Shown here in pieces: positions 44,633-53,108 of a DNA stretch of 64,000 nt. The stretch's first letter is position 1, and the number at the start of each line of letters is the position of its first letter. Below the pieces are notes generated by a model that had not been told where the DNA came from, made no database searches, and worked only from the letters and a program-made list of their open reading frames with translations. The translations under genes were made by a program, and so were the position numbers. Source of the stretch: Parabacteroides timonensis (GTDB lineage: Bacteria > Bacteroidota > Bacteroidia > Bacteroidales > Tannerellaceae); the NCBI RefSeq assembly GCF_900128505.1, contig NZ_LT669941.1, positions 2,621,807 through 2,685,806 of the forward strand, written 5' to 3'.

Positions 44633-45874
44633 TTATTCATCCCAAACCAGGTAGGCGGAAACCAACCAATGGTTCAGCTTATTGCCATCTACTTCCTGAG
44701 CTTCGGGGATGCTGACCGTCAGGGTATGTTCACCCGGCTGGATATCGGTCAGTTCCACTTCTTCGGGAACGACATCGGAACCCGGACACCAGTTGGAACG
44801 GGAAAAGTCGGACGAAGCAACAGGTTCTTCCACTTCTTTCTCCGTATATCCTTTCGGTCCGATATAAGAGGCCAGGCGCTTCTCCAACCACACACCGGTT
44901 GCCGGATTGAAACGGCGGAAAGATGCACAGTCGTTACGCCAGGGAATGAAGTCAAGCACTTCTTTTCCATCTACCGAGATTATATTCTGCTTCTGAACAA
45001 ATTCGTCACCACCATCATGGCCGCCATGCCCGGTTACGATATATTTCAGGCGAACGTTCTTCGCACCTGCCGGGATGGTAAAGTCAGTCGACACGTCTTT
45101 GCGGGCAAAGATATCGGGATAGGATTGTCCGATATAATAAACAGTGTTCATCAACGGTTCGACATGTCTTTTTGTCAAAGCATCACAAGTGATATCCGAC
45201 TCATCCACATCAATCGTCACACTGGCAATATAACCCTCGGCTGTCCAGGTATCGATAAAGACTCCTACGTAAGCGCCTCCTTCCAGCAAAGGATACAGGT
45301 CGGTGATATTCTGTTCCCAGCTTACGCTATCGGCCCACTGGTCGATATAAACAGGCTTACGCTTACTGCTCAGACTGTCGTCCGAACTGCTGTAATGACC
45401 TACACCGAACGGAGTCATGAAACGCATCAGCTCGACTGTCGGTTCATAGTCTTCACCGGAGACGATACCGATCATATTTTCCAGCTTCGTACTGTCTATT
45501 GCCGGGAACTGCTTCTCTCCCTTCGCAATGTTCAACAGATTGATTGCCGACGATTTCGGCAGGATAAAGCAGGAACCCGACTTATCCCAACGGTCACCGT
45601 TGGAAGCAATCGTTACTTTCAGGTTTACGGAGACGTTACGTTTGTAATCGGGCAAAGTCACCTTTTTCAAAATGATACGTCCGTTCACCAGGTGATAGAT
45701 GCTGTCTGCACCAGCTTCACTATACCCGCCGTACTGGTCGGGCACGAACCTCACCGGAGTATCGTGGAATACCTGCACAGAATAATCTCCCATTGCCGGC
45801 AATTCCCGATGGCCGCATGCTGTCAATAACATTGCTCCTGCCAGCGAGAATGATAATAAGATTTTCTTTGTCAT
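44633..45874 (-). CDS. Peptide-N-glycosidase F-like lipoprotein
   Basis: 413-residue lipoprotein (lipobox LLTAC, Cys20). The body matches the two-domain PNGase F family that releases N-glycans from glycoproteins. The N-domain has NGDRWDKSGSCFIL around 92-105, where the Asp of RWDKSG lines up with the catalytic Asp region. The C-domain has TGHGGHDGGDEFVQKQN (281-297) with a conserved Glu291, PWRNDCASFRRFNPATG (311-327) and RSNWCPGSDVVP. It would act at the cell surface or periplasm on host glycoproteins; activity is inferred. It lies 6 bases after the hydrogenase gene, an odd partner. Confidence 0.75.
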   Translation of the reverse strand: MTKKILLSFSLAGAMLLTACGHRELPAMGDYSVQVFHDTPVRFVPDQYGGYSEAGADSIYHLVNGRIILKKVTLPDYKRNVSVNLKVTIASNGDRWDKSGSCFILPKSSAINLLNIAKGEKQFPAIDSTKLENMIGIVSGEDYEPTVELMRFMTPFGVGHYSSSDDSLSSKRKPVYIDQWADSVSWEQNITDLYPLLEGGAYVGVFIDTWTAEGYIASVTIDVDESDITCDALTKRHVEPLMNTVYYIGQSYPDIFARKDVSTDFTIPAGAKNVRLKYIVTGHGGHDGGDEFVQKQNIISVDGKEVLDFIPWRNDCASFRRFNPATGVWLEKRLASYIGPKGYTEKEVEEPVASSDFSRSNWCPGSDVVPEEVELTDIQPGEHTLTVSIPEAQEVDGNKLNHWLVSAYLVWDE

Positions 45875-45880
45875 TTTTGT

Positions 45881-47317
45881 TTAGTATTTAGTAAGTTCCT
45901 TCATCAATTGCTTCTGTCCGGTTACTTTATCGGCATGGATACAAGGGCCGGTTACACAACCGCCTTCACAGGCCATGACCTCGATAAACTGTGCCGGAGC
46001 TTTGCCTGTTTTGGCGTAGGCACGAAGCAAGGCGACGTTCTTTTTTGTCAGGTTGGCTACCTGTACGGCGTTCACCTGTTCCTCTTTCAAGTAGACTTTC
46101 ACAGCGTTGATCACACCACCGCTCTGGGCGAAGCCATGCGCTTCACGCACAGAGTTGAAAAGGACAGAGAAAGGCTTTGCTTCCTCCACTTTGATGTCGA
46201 GTCCTTCCAGAATAGAGCCGATCTCTTCGAATGTCAATGTGAAATCGACAGCCGGATCCATCTTCACCTCCTTACGTTTGGCTACGCACGGGCCGATAAA
46301 TACGATCTTGCAATCAGGATATTTCTCTTTGACAAGGCGTGCCGTATAATACATCGGAGAGCCTGTGGTAGAGATATATTTCTTCAGATCCGGGATGTGT
46401 TTTTCGGCTAGCTGAACGTATGAGGGACAACAACTGGTTGTCATGAAAGGTTGCCCTTCCTCCAGTTTTTCTTTCAGTTCTTCTGCTTCACGACGGGTAG
46501 TCTCCATCGCTCCCTGAGCGACTTCCACAATCTCCGTAAATCCCATCGCCTTGATCGCTCCATATACACTTTCTACCGGTGCACTGAACTGTGCCAGGAT
46601 GGAAGGAGCCACAATAGCGACCATCTGCTCCTTATTGCGCAAACGTTGCAGGATATCGAACACCTGGGATATCTCGAAGATCGCCCCAAACGGACAGGCA
46701 TTGATACATTTACCGCAGTAAATACATTTAGACTCGTCGATATGTTCCACACCGTATTCATCTTTGCTGATCGCTTTCACCGGACAAACCTCTTCACAGG
46801 GGATAGGAATATATACGATAGCATGGTAAGGACAGTTCTGATGACACTTACCACAACTGATACAGGTATCGTGGTCGATCCGGGCCTGTCCGTTCTTCTT
46901 GAACTGGATAGCGTCTTTCGGACAGTTCATATAACAGCTACGTGCCACACAGCCACGGCAAAGGTTCGTAATCTCATAGTTAACCTGTACACAGGACGAA
47001 CAGGCTTCGTCGACTACGCACATCAGGTTATCTTTCTTATTCTCCGGACGAAGCAAGGCGCGTTTGGCATATTCCGACAAAGGTGTCAGTTCGTCTATCT
47101 CGTCCTGCATATCGAAGCCCAACAGGGGAAGCGTCTTATATTTCCATACGGCACGCTCCTTATGCACGCAGCAGCGGCCTATTACTTTCGATTTACGGGG
47201 ACTCAATTCTATGGGCAGACGATCGATCTCGTCGAGCAAACGGTTTTCTTTCCAAAGTTTAACTAACTTCGCCATCAAGCCGTGGCGGACAATCATTACG
47301 TTGTTGGTAAATGCCAT
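45881..47317 (-). CDS. [FeFe]-hydrogenase, putative group B (monomeric)
   Basis: 478-residue cytosolic iron-sulfur protein. Residues ~100-210 hold several Cys motifs, including CRGCVARSCYMNCP (120-133), CISCGKCHQNCP (152-163) and CIYCGKCINACP (198-209). The H-cluster domain follows with TSCCPSY (294-300), GPC at 342-344 in place of the group A MPC, and MACEGGC (448-454) ending in VTGPC. The GPCVAKRKE form and domain order fit group B enzymes, whose physiological direction is poorly known. A -7 box lies just upstream. No HydEFG maturases are in the window. Confidence 0.85.
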   Translation of the reverse strand: MAFTNNVMIVRHGLMAKLVKLWKENRLLDEIDRLPIELSPRKSKVIGRCCVHKERAVWKYKTLPLLGFDMQDEIDELTPLSEYAKRALLRPENKKDNLMCVVDEACSSCVQVNYEITNLCRGCVARSCYMNCPKDAIQFKKNGQARIDHDTCISCGKCHQNCPYHAIVYIPIPCEEVCPVKAISKDEYGVEHIDESKCIYCGKCINACPFGAIFEISQVFDILQRLRNKEQMVAIVAPSILAQFSAPVESVYGAIKAMGFTEIVEVAQGAMETTRREAEELKEKLEEGQPFMTTSCCPSYVQLAEKHIPDLKKYISTTGSPMYYTARLVKEKYPDCKIVFIGPCVAKRKEVKMDPAVDFTLTFEEIGSILEGLDIKVEEAKPFSVLFNSVREAHGFAQSGGVINAVKVYLKEEQVNAVQVANLTKKNVALLRAYAKTGKAPAQFIEVMACEGGCVTGPCIHADKVTGQKQLMKELTKY

Positions 47318-47345
47318 GGTGTATATTATTTGTGCTTTAAAAATG

Positions 47346-47353
47346 CAAAGATA
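47346..47353 (-). promoter_or_regulatory. -7 box TATCTTTG of the hydrogenase operon
   Basis: Exact TAnnTTTG on the minus strand in the gap after folB, 29 bases before the hydrogenase start codon. Confidence 0.6.
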
Positions 47354-47371
47354 GAGAAAGTTATTGAAATA

Positions 47372-47734
47372 CTAACTGTACGTTTCTTCCAGAATTACGG
47401 AGGCACTATAAACATCGCCGCCAAAAGGAGGGTTCAGCTTCGAGAGTTTCAACTTAACAGCCAACAGTTGGGGAAATGCTCTTTTGAGCGCATGCAGGAT
47501 TCGTCCGGCTACATGTTCGAGCAGCTTCGACGGAATGGCCATTTCTCCTTTCACGATCTCATATACTTCGGCATAATTTATTGTATCGTCCAAATCATCG
47601 CTGGCCAATGCTTTTTCAAGAGGTGCCGTCAGAAGAAGATTCACGACAAATGTGTTCCCGACACGTGTCTCCTGAGGCGACACTCCATGCCAGGCATAGA
47701 ATTTCATGGTTTCCAGTTCTATTTGTACTGTCAT
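47372..47734 (-). CDS. folB: Dihydroneopterin aldolase
   Basis: 120-residue folate-biosynthesis enzyme converting dihydroneopterin to 6-hydroxymethyl-dihydropterin and glycolaldehyde. Signatures: FYAWHGVSPQETRVGNTFVVNL at the start, DTINYAEVYEIV near 49, LLEHVAGRI near 71 and the pterin-binding Lys region KLKLSKLNPP near 94. Length is normal. It is divergent from the bactofilin gene and has its own position upstream of the hydrogenase operon. Confidence 0.92.
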   Translation of the reverse strand: MTVQIELETMKFYAWHGVSPQETRVGNTFVVNLLLTAPLEKALASDDLDDTINYAEVYEIVKGEMAIPSKLLEHVAGRILHALKRAFPQLLAVKLKLSKLNPPFGGDVYSASVILEETYS

Positions 47735-47793
47735 TTTTCGTTATTTTATCTGTAAAAGTAGATAAAGAAGTCCTTTCTGCAAAAAAAATAGTC

Positions 47794-47801
47794 TATATTT
47801 G
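47794..47801 (+). promoter_or_regulatory. -7 box TATATTTG of the bactofilin gene
   Basis: Exact TAnnTTTG. It overlaps the earliest in-frame TTG (47799), so translation more likely begins at the ATGs 25-28 bases downstream. Confidence 0.6.
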
Positions 47802-47825
47802 CGAGACAAGCAACAAAGTATTTAT

Positions 47826-48188
47826 ATGATGGGAATAAAACAGAAAGATGAAAATTCCGCCGGTGGCCTACATAACACCCTAGCCGCCGGAACAACCGTT
47901 AAAGGTAATATTATTACAGAAGCTGATTTCAGACTGGACGGTCAGGTTGAAGGAGATATCAACTGCAACGGAAAGATCGTGATCGGTCCCAAAGGACGTG
48001 TGGCCGGTAATATCGTTTCTGCCAATGCAGAGGTGCTCGGAGAAGTAGAAGGTTCCGTGCGTGTCAGTGAAAAGCTAGTGCTGAAAGCTACTGCCAATAT
48101 TAAAGGAGATGTGTTTGCACAATCACTGGAGATCGAGCCGAATGCTCGCTTCAACGGGGTTTGCAATATGTCAGGGAAAAAGGCCTGA
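47826..48188 (+). CDS. Bactofilin
   Basis: About 120-residue polymer-forming cytoskeletal protein. The core is a short right-handed beta-helix with repeating GNIITEADFRLDGQVEGDINCNGKIVIGPKGRVAGNI and VEGSVRVSEKLVLKATANIKGDV turns, matching the bactofilin (polymerising) family. Bactofilins scaffold cell-wall or envelope proteins at the membrane. Two adjacent ATGs (47826, 47829) are candidate starts. Monocistronic, followed by a strong terminator. Confidence 0.9.
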   Translation: MMGIKQKDENSAGGLHNTLAAGTTVKGNIITEADFRLDGQVEGDINCNGKIVIGPKGRVAGNIVSANAEVLGEVEGSVRVSEKLVLKATANIKGDVFAQSLEIEPNARFNGVCNMSGKKA

Positions 48189-48212
48189 ACCGATCACATC
48201 TACAAAAATAAA

Positions 48213-48252
48213 AGGGTATGCCCAAAACGCCTTCCGGTGTCTGGCATACCCT
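48213..48252. terminator. Bidirectional terminator between bactofilin and the operon B giant
   Basis: 10-bp stem AGGGTATGCC (48213-48222) with GGCATACCCT (48243-48252) and an inner ACGCC/GGTGT pair, A-rich on the left and T-rich on the right. Suited to both convergent genes. Confidence 0.8.
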
Positions 48253-48285
48253 CCTTATTTCATGCTGCTTCGTTTAGAAGCCTAC

Positions 48286-51200
48286 CTAATTCATAAGTTT
48301 GAAAACTTGTCCTTTGATCAATACAAGATAAATGCCTTTCGGGACATCCGTTTCGGTGACGTGTCCTAAGACGGTCAACGTCTTATGGAGGCGACCGTCT
48401 AACGTAATGATCCGTGCAACTTCCTTTGTTTCGCTATACAACCTCAACGTGCCCTTATAACTCCAAACCCGGACGGGTATATCGACATTGGCATTGGAAG
48501 TCGGAAGATCAGGCATGATGCCGGTGATCGAGATCGTCAGATCGCGAGAGATATCCGTAAGCATGTAGCGACCGTCAGCATCGAGCCGCAACGTCTCGTT
48601 GCCGGCTTTCACTATCGGGCTGGACTGGCTGTATTCGGTATCCAAAATCAGCGTGAAGCTGAAGCTACCACCCTCCTCTACCGTATAATCTCCGGCAACC
48701 GGATCCGTCGTGGCACCGACCACAGACGGCAAGGTGATCGTGTAACTGTCCACTGTTGGCGTGGGATCAGGTTTCGGCTCCGTTTTCGGTTCTACAGTCA
48801 CCGTGCCATAAACGCTTAGCGTGGTTGAGACCGTTGTTCCGCCAATTTCTTCCCGTTTAATCAGGCAGCGATACTCATAAGTGCCTGGAGCGTTCAATGC
48901 CTCACTGTAATTATTCGTATAGGAAACGGCTTCCGGTTCGGTATCAAGCTTCATTGCTCGCGTAATCACCGGAGTCTGTTCTGGGCAGGTCGTTGGTTCG
49001 CCGATATCCGTCCATGTACCAGCGCTTCCGCGTTGCCATTGGAAAGTGACGGTTGCACCGGCCGGAACAGTTGCTTGCGCGCTCAAAGAGGTGGTTTCAC
49101 CCGGTGTGATATTCTTATCCGCTTCTTCTTTTTTTAGCACGGAAAGAAACAAACTTTCGTCTTTACCCAGAACTTCCGTGATCAACCCGGTGTTGTCGAT
49201 CAATGTGCCAGAATTGATAACCTTAGCTGCCAATGATACTTCTGCGGCATTATCACCCTTCTCGATGGTCACACAGCCATTATTGGTGAGCGTTCCGAGG
49301 TCGTTCGTTCCCGACAATTTGAGGATGACGTTTGCATCCTTGGTGATGGTCGTTCTGGCCTCAAGGGTTTCACTGCCTCCGCCATCCTCTTTCGGTTGAA
49401 CAGTTACGTTGCCGATTTCCACGACTGCCGGTTTATTCCCCTCCGAGCCGGATGCGGAAATTTCCACCTTGTCCACGCTTGTGATTTCATCCGATCCACC
49501 CAATACGGTGGTGTCATTTTCGATATACAACGTGTCGAGACGGAACCGGGCAACCAGTTCGATGGATTCTCGTGCCAAGAACTGGTACTCTTCATTCGCC
49601 TTTATCTCCACCTGCGGAATGGAATCCAGCTTCTCCATCTCCTCATCCAGTCTCTTCATAACTTTCACTACATTTACCAAGGTTGCTCCCTTGCCGGGCT
49701 TAGGCATAATATGGAAAGTTCTTGCATTTGTAAAAATGATCGTGGTGTCGGCCTGGAAATCGTGTTTTTCCTGCACTTCCTCTTCTCCCGTCCAATAATA
49801 GCCCTCGAATGTGCCGGGACCTTCCACTTTCAGGGTAAGGGGGTATTCGATAACGGACGGTTTGTTTTTTTCTCCCAAGATCGGGAAACCGCCGTTTCGT
49901 TCCTCTTTACAAATCCAGAGTTTCCATGATATCTCGTCTTGAAGAAGCTTGTGTGCTTCGACTCCCTTATTCAAGGCATCCAATGCATCTTTCGGATCCG
50001 TGGCTTTGAAACAACCATCAATAGTTCCGTCTCCCGATTCGGCGACAAGTTCGCCGATAGATGGTTCCTTTGTGATTGTCAATTCAAGCGAAGTGCACTC
50101 CGCCTTATGAGACACAGGCTTGAAAAGATGAGAATAAGTATTCTCGATGCAAGCACCCGAGCGACAATTAACCGCAATCTCCCCTGCCCTGATAATTCCT
50201 CCGACATCATTAGTTTCCTCCCAACGGGGTTTCGTATATATCTCCTTCATACTTATCTCTCCGGTAAAATAGCAGTTTTGAATGACCTTGTAGTTAAACA
50301 CCACCAATCCGGCATTACTGACAACGGAAGGATCTGTGAAGTCAGAGGTCAACGTGCTTTGTTCCACACCGCAGTTGACGATATATCCATTCACATTACT
50401 GCAAACAAGTCCGGAAGAACCGGAGTTTATCCTGCTATTATATTTTGTGTCTTTACTGTTGAATGTACCATTGACCACGAGATTAGCCAGAGTAGAAGCC
50501 GGTCTACTCGAAGAGCCTAGTTGTTGTATGAAAGTAGCACAAGCCTGATTCACTTTCAGGTTATAAATGCGGTGGTTCTGCCCATCCAAAAGCGCAGCAG
50601 AGAATACAAAGATAGGAACCCATTCATATCCGGTCATATCCAGGTTGGCGGTGATTCGGATTTCCGAAGCCTGGTTTATTTTATAGTAATCTGTCTGGGG
50701 AAGTTCGACCTCGAAGTCTTTATTCCAATAACCATTAATCGCAGTCATCAGCCAAAGCAGCCCTTCCGGCGTATTGATCTCATAATTGTATGGAATTTGC
50801 GTCCCGAAGACTGTCACATCTTTGCCATTCGGTCCTACGTCGGCCTTCAAAGCCTCTTCCCTGCCATAACCCGCGGGGGGTTCGCTATCAAGAGCCTTAA
50901 CTTGTATCCTATCATATTTTTGTATGGCATCGTTTTTGTATTGCACGTCCGGCTGTAACTCCTGTGTCAATGTAAAGTAGCCATATCCCTTCTCCAACAT
51001 GCTTTCCGGTGTAAGACCGACCGACGGGTCAATGTGGAAAGCACAATTATTATAAACACCCCCGCTAAGCTCAACCTCCGCATCTGCCAGGATCTGTATA
51101 GCCGCACGGACCGATTCATGTTCGGCAGCCGTAAATTCTCCACCTGTGATTCTCAGGCTGCCCCCTTCAATGATGACAGGCTTGTTGATTTTCTGTCCAC

Positions 51201-52113
51201 TTATAGAGTAACTTGTAGCGTTAAAGTCCCCGCCATTTATGGTCACTTTTCCTTTTTTAGACTGAAGCCCGTAGAAAGTCCCTCCGTTGATGGTCAATTC
51301 GCCTTCTTCCACAGAGATAGAATTATAAAAAGTGCCATCATCGATAATCAGGCTACCACTTTTCAAGACATGAAAAGGCAGAGGGACCTGCCCGGTAAAC
51401 GTCTTCCCGAATGTTCCGCCCGATATTTTCAATGTGCCACCTTCCGTCTGGACAATATAATCCGGGTAATAGGATGCCAAACTCCCGATTGGGTCGAAAT
51501 CGTAATTTTTCAATGTCAGTTCTCCGCCAGTTTGGAGGATGGCATAAGGAATAGGAGTTACTTTCTCCGGCTGATTATAACGAGCAGACTCTATCGTCAC
51601 CATTCCACCTTCAATGCGCATAGCCATCTTTTTCGAATTAATCGTTATACCAGACAAGGTGACATTTCCACTCGATATGACCATATCATGTGCCACACAG
51701 TCAGGGAAATGACCATCTGATCCCCCTACAATGTTCACATCTCCTTTAACTATAAGTTTAGAAATAGCATTACCGGTATTGTATTGCTTATACAGAATCG
51801 TTCCACCTGTAGCCTCAACAGTAATAGAAGTGCCCTGATAACCACCTATACTTTCAATGATTAACGTCCCACTCTTTAATTTTATATCGCTGATAGGGAG
51901 GCTATTCTCTGCAATAATGTTACCATTCTCATCGCGTATCGGTTCACGATGGAAATCTCCATTAATGGTTTCCTCCCCACCATCAATCGTACAAGAAAAT
52001 GTGCTACCATTAGACACCCACACACCTTGCCCCCACACGGCGTGTGGCAAAAGCATCATCGCCCCCATCAGACAAAGCAGCCAGAGTCGGTATTTCTGTA
52101 TTATTTGTTTCAT
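48286..52113 (-). CDS. Giant secreted beta-helix protein with T9SS-like C-terminal domain (operon B)
   Basis: 1275 residues with signal peptide (LWLLCLMGAMMLLPHAVWG). Residues ~30-370 are a beta-helix-like series (GTLIIESIGGY, GELTLKNYDFD, GTLKISGGTFG, GELTINGGTFYG, GKVTINGGDFNA). A GLUG-like/solenoid region follows, then basic beta modules, an Ig-like module (ATVTFQWQRGSAGTWTDIG) and a Pro-rich linker TEPKPDPTPT. Next comes ITLPSVVGATTDPVAGDYTVEEGGSF, homologous to the operon A protein. It ends in a type A-like T9SS sorting domain (LRLYSETKEVARIITLDGRL...PKGIYLVLIKGQVFKLMN). It is probably a surface adhesin; the ligand is unknown. Confidence 0.75.
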   Translation of the reverse strand: MKQIIQKYRLWLLCLMGAMMLLPHAVWGQGVWVSNGSTFSCTIDGGEETINGDFHREPIRDENGNIIAENSLPISDIKLKSGTLIIESIGGYQGTSITVEATGGTILYKQYNTGNAISKLIVKGDVNIVGGSDGHFPDCVAHDMVISSGNVTLSGITINSKKMAMRIEGGMVTIESARYNQPEKVTPIPYAILQTGGELTLKNYDFDPIGSLASYYPDYIVQTEGGTLKISGGTFGKTFTGQVPLPFHVLKSGSLIIDDGTFYNSISVEEGELTINGGTFYGLQSKKGKVTINGGDFNATSYSISGQKINKPVIIEGGSLRITGGEFTAAEHESVRAAIQILADAEVELSGGVYNNCAFHIDPSVGLTPESMLEKGYGYFTLTQELQPDVQYKNDAIQKYDRIQVKALDSEPPAGYGREEALKADVGPNGKDVTVFGTQIPYNYEINTPEGLLWLMTAINGYWNKDFEVELPQTDYYKINQASEIRITANLDMTGYEWVPIFVFSAALLDGQNHRIYNLKVNQACATFIQQLGSSSRPASTLANLVVNGTFNSKDTKYNSRINSGSSGLVCSNVNGYIVNCGVEQSTLTSDFTDPSVVSNAGLVVFNYKVIQNCYFTGEISMKEIYTKPRWEETNDVGGIIRAGEIAVNCRSGACIENTYSHLFKPVSHKAECTSLELTITKEPSIGELVAESGDGTIDGCFKATDPKDALDALNKGVEAHKLLQDEISWKLWICKEERNGGFPILGEKNKPSVIEYPLTLKVEGPGTFEGYYWTGEEEVQEKHDFQADTTIIFTNARTFHIMPKPGKGATLVNVVKVMKRLDEEMEKLDSIPQVEIKANEEYQFLARESIELVARFRLDTLYIENDTTVLGGSDEITSVDKVEISASGSEGNKPAVVEIGNVTVQPKEDGGGSETLEARTTITKDANVILKLSGTNDLGTLTNNGCVTIEKGDNAAEVSLAAKVINSGTLIDNTGLITEVLGKDESLFLSVLKKEEADKNITPGETTSLSAQATVPAGATVTFQWQRGSAGTWTDIGEPTTCPEQTPVITRAMKLDTEPEAVSYTNNYSEALNAPGTYEYRCLIKREEIGGTTVSTTLSVYGTVTVEPKTEPKPDPTPTVDSYTITLPSVVGATTDPVAGDYTVEEGGSFSFTLILDTEYSQSSPIVKAGNETLRLDADGRYMLTDISRDLTISITGIMPDLPTSNANVDIPVRVWSYKGTLRLYSETKEVARIITLDGRLHKTLTVLGHVTETDVPKGIYLVLIKGQVFKLMN

Positions 52114-52186
52114 AAGTAAATGCTTGTTTAAATTGTATAAGTTCTTTGATATTTGCGCAGGTTACGTCAATTGATCCGTTTCGTAC

Positions 52187-52303
52187 CGCGCATATACGAT
52201 TGTCGTATGCGCTCGTATACGGACATCGTATGTTCCCGTATACGACAGTCGTATGTGAGAGGATACGATCATCGTATACGAGCGCATACGGTGATCGCAT
52301 AAA
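52187..52303. repeat. Cluster of TCGTAT/ATACGA palindromes forming a large inverted repeat
   Basis: About nine copies of TCGTAT or ATACGA in ~110 bases, several arranged head to head around 2-3 bases. The 26-base segment 52206-52231 is the inverse of 52263-52288 with 23 matches, so the whole unit can extrude as a cruciform or fold as RNA. It lies between the two genes of operon B. It may be an attenuator, an operator array or a replication-slippage product. Confidence 0.7.
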
Positions 52304-52308
52304 AAGTG

Positions 52309-53088
52309 TCATTCAATTACAGGGCGGTCATCCTCGCCGGTATCCCCCACTGTCAGCAGGTAAGGGAAACGGTTACGGCGTACGTCTTTCAACAATTGTT
52401 TGGTGTTGCCGCCATATTGGGAAGCTATTTCCAAATAGTATTTACCATCGGCCAATGCCGGGATAATGAAAGAGAAATAAGAAGGATCATTACGCGAAAC
52501 GGCTGTCATCGGAACGGCTGTTTCTGCTTCGGTTTCTGAGTTGATAAAGAAGAAACCTACGGTGTTACCTCCAGTTCCCACTATCTTGACGCGCTTACCT
52601 TCACCGTTGAGAGTGTTGCCCGGGGTGATTTTAGCATTTATAGAACCAGAGAATACATCAGTCAGTTTAGTGACGGTCGGAAGGCCTTCCACTACTTCAC
52701 CTACGATCACGTTGATACCTTTCATATCCGTTTTCACTTCTTTAATAGGCGTGCTGCGAAGGGTTACATTATTCTTTGCCGGATCGAATTTGGCTTTCGG
52801 GCCAATGAAGGGACCGTCTATTCCGAGCGAGTTGTTTGTCAAACCGAATTCTACAGTAGAACCGGAGTACAATTCTTCTTTGGCAGTGGTCTTCAAATCG
52901 TTGTGAGCTGCCAGTAATTCGGACGCTGTAAACTTACTTTTACCACTTGCTGCAATATTGCAGAGATCTTCAATAGAGCGATTTGCCACGTAAGTGACGT
53001 TAGCAGTGAAGTCGTCTTCACGCTCCGTCAGCATGTTAGCTACCAAGGTAGCAACGATACTTCGCTTTCTGGGTTCATTTGTTGCCAT
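52309..53088 (-). CDS. HU-like DNA-binding / DUF4469 protein B
   Basis: About 259 residues from ATG 53088 (MATNEPRKRSIVATLV); a longer frame to 53130 would run into the inverted repeat. No signal peptide. It shares the two-part layout of the operon A protein: N-terminal HU-like domain (ANMLTEREDDFTANVTYVANRSIEDLCNIA) and C-terminal Ig-like domain (ITPGNTLNGEGKRVKIVG, LADGKYYLEIASQYGG), and the identical terminal DDRPVIE. First gene of operon B, with its start only 21 bases from the left repeat of invertible segment B. Confidence 0.75.
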   Translation of the reverse strand: MATNEPRKRSIVATLVANMLTEREDDFTANVTYVANRSIEDLCNIAASGKSKFTASELLAAHNDLKTTAKEELYSGSTVEFGLTNNSLGIDGPFIGPKAKFDPAKNNVTLRSTPIKEVKTDMKGINVIVGEVVEGLPTVTKLTDVFSGSINAKITPGNTLNGEGKRVKIVGTGGNTVGFFFINSETEAETAVPMTAVSRNDPSYFSFIIPALADGKYYLEIASQYGGNTKQLLKDVRRNRFPYLLTVGDTGEDDRPVIE

Positions 53089-53108
53089 AGGCTTTGTCTG
53101 TTTTTGTG

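Noticed and set aside
44669..45829. 386-codon open frame on the + strand
   Set aside because: It is the antisense of the PNGase F-like lipoprotein gene, has no recognisable domain and no promoter or start context.
46451..47266. 271-codon open frame on the + strand
   Set aside because: Antisense shadow of the hydrogenase gene, whose cysteine motifs are clearly real.
52010..52466. Open frames on both strands with repeated YD-RI or Y-RI peptides
   Set aside because: They are produced by translating the palindromic TCGTAT/ATACGA cluster; both strands give similar peptides because of the inverted repeat.
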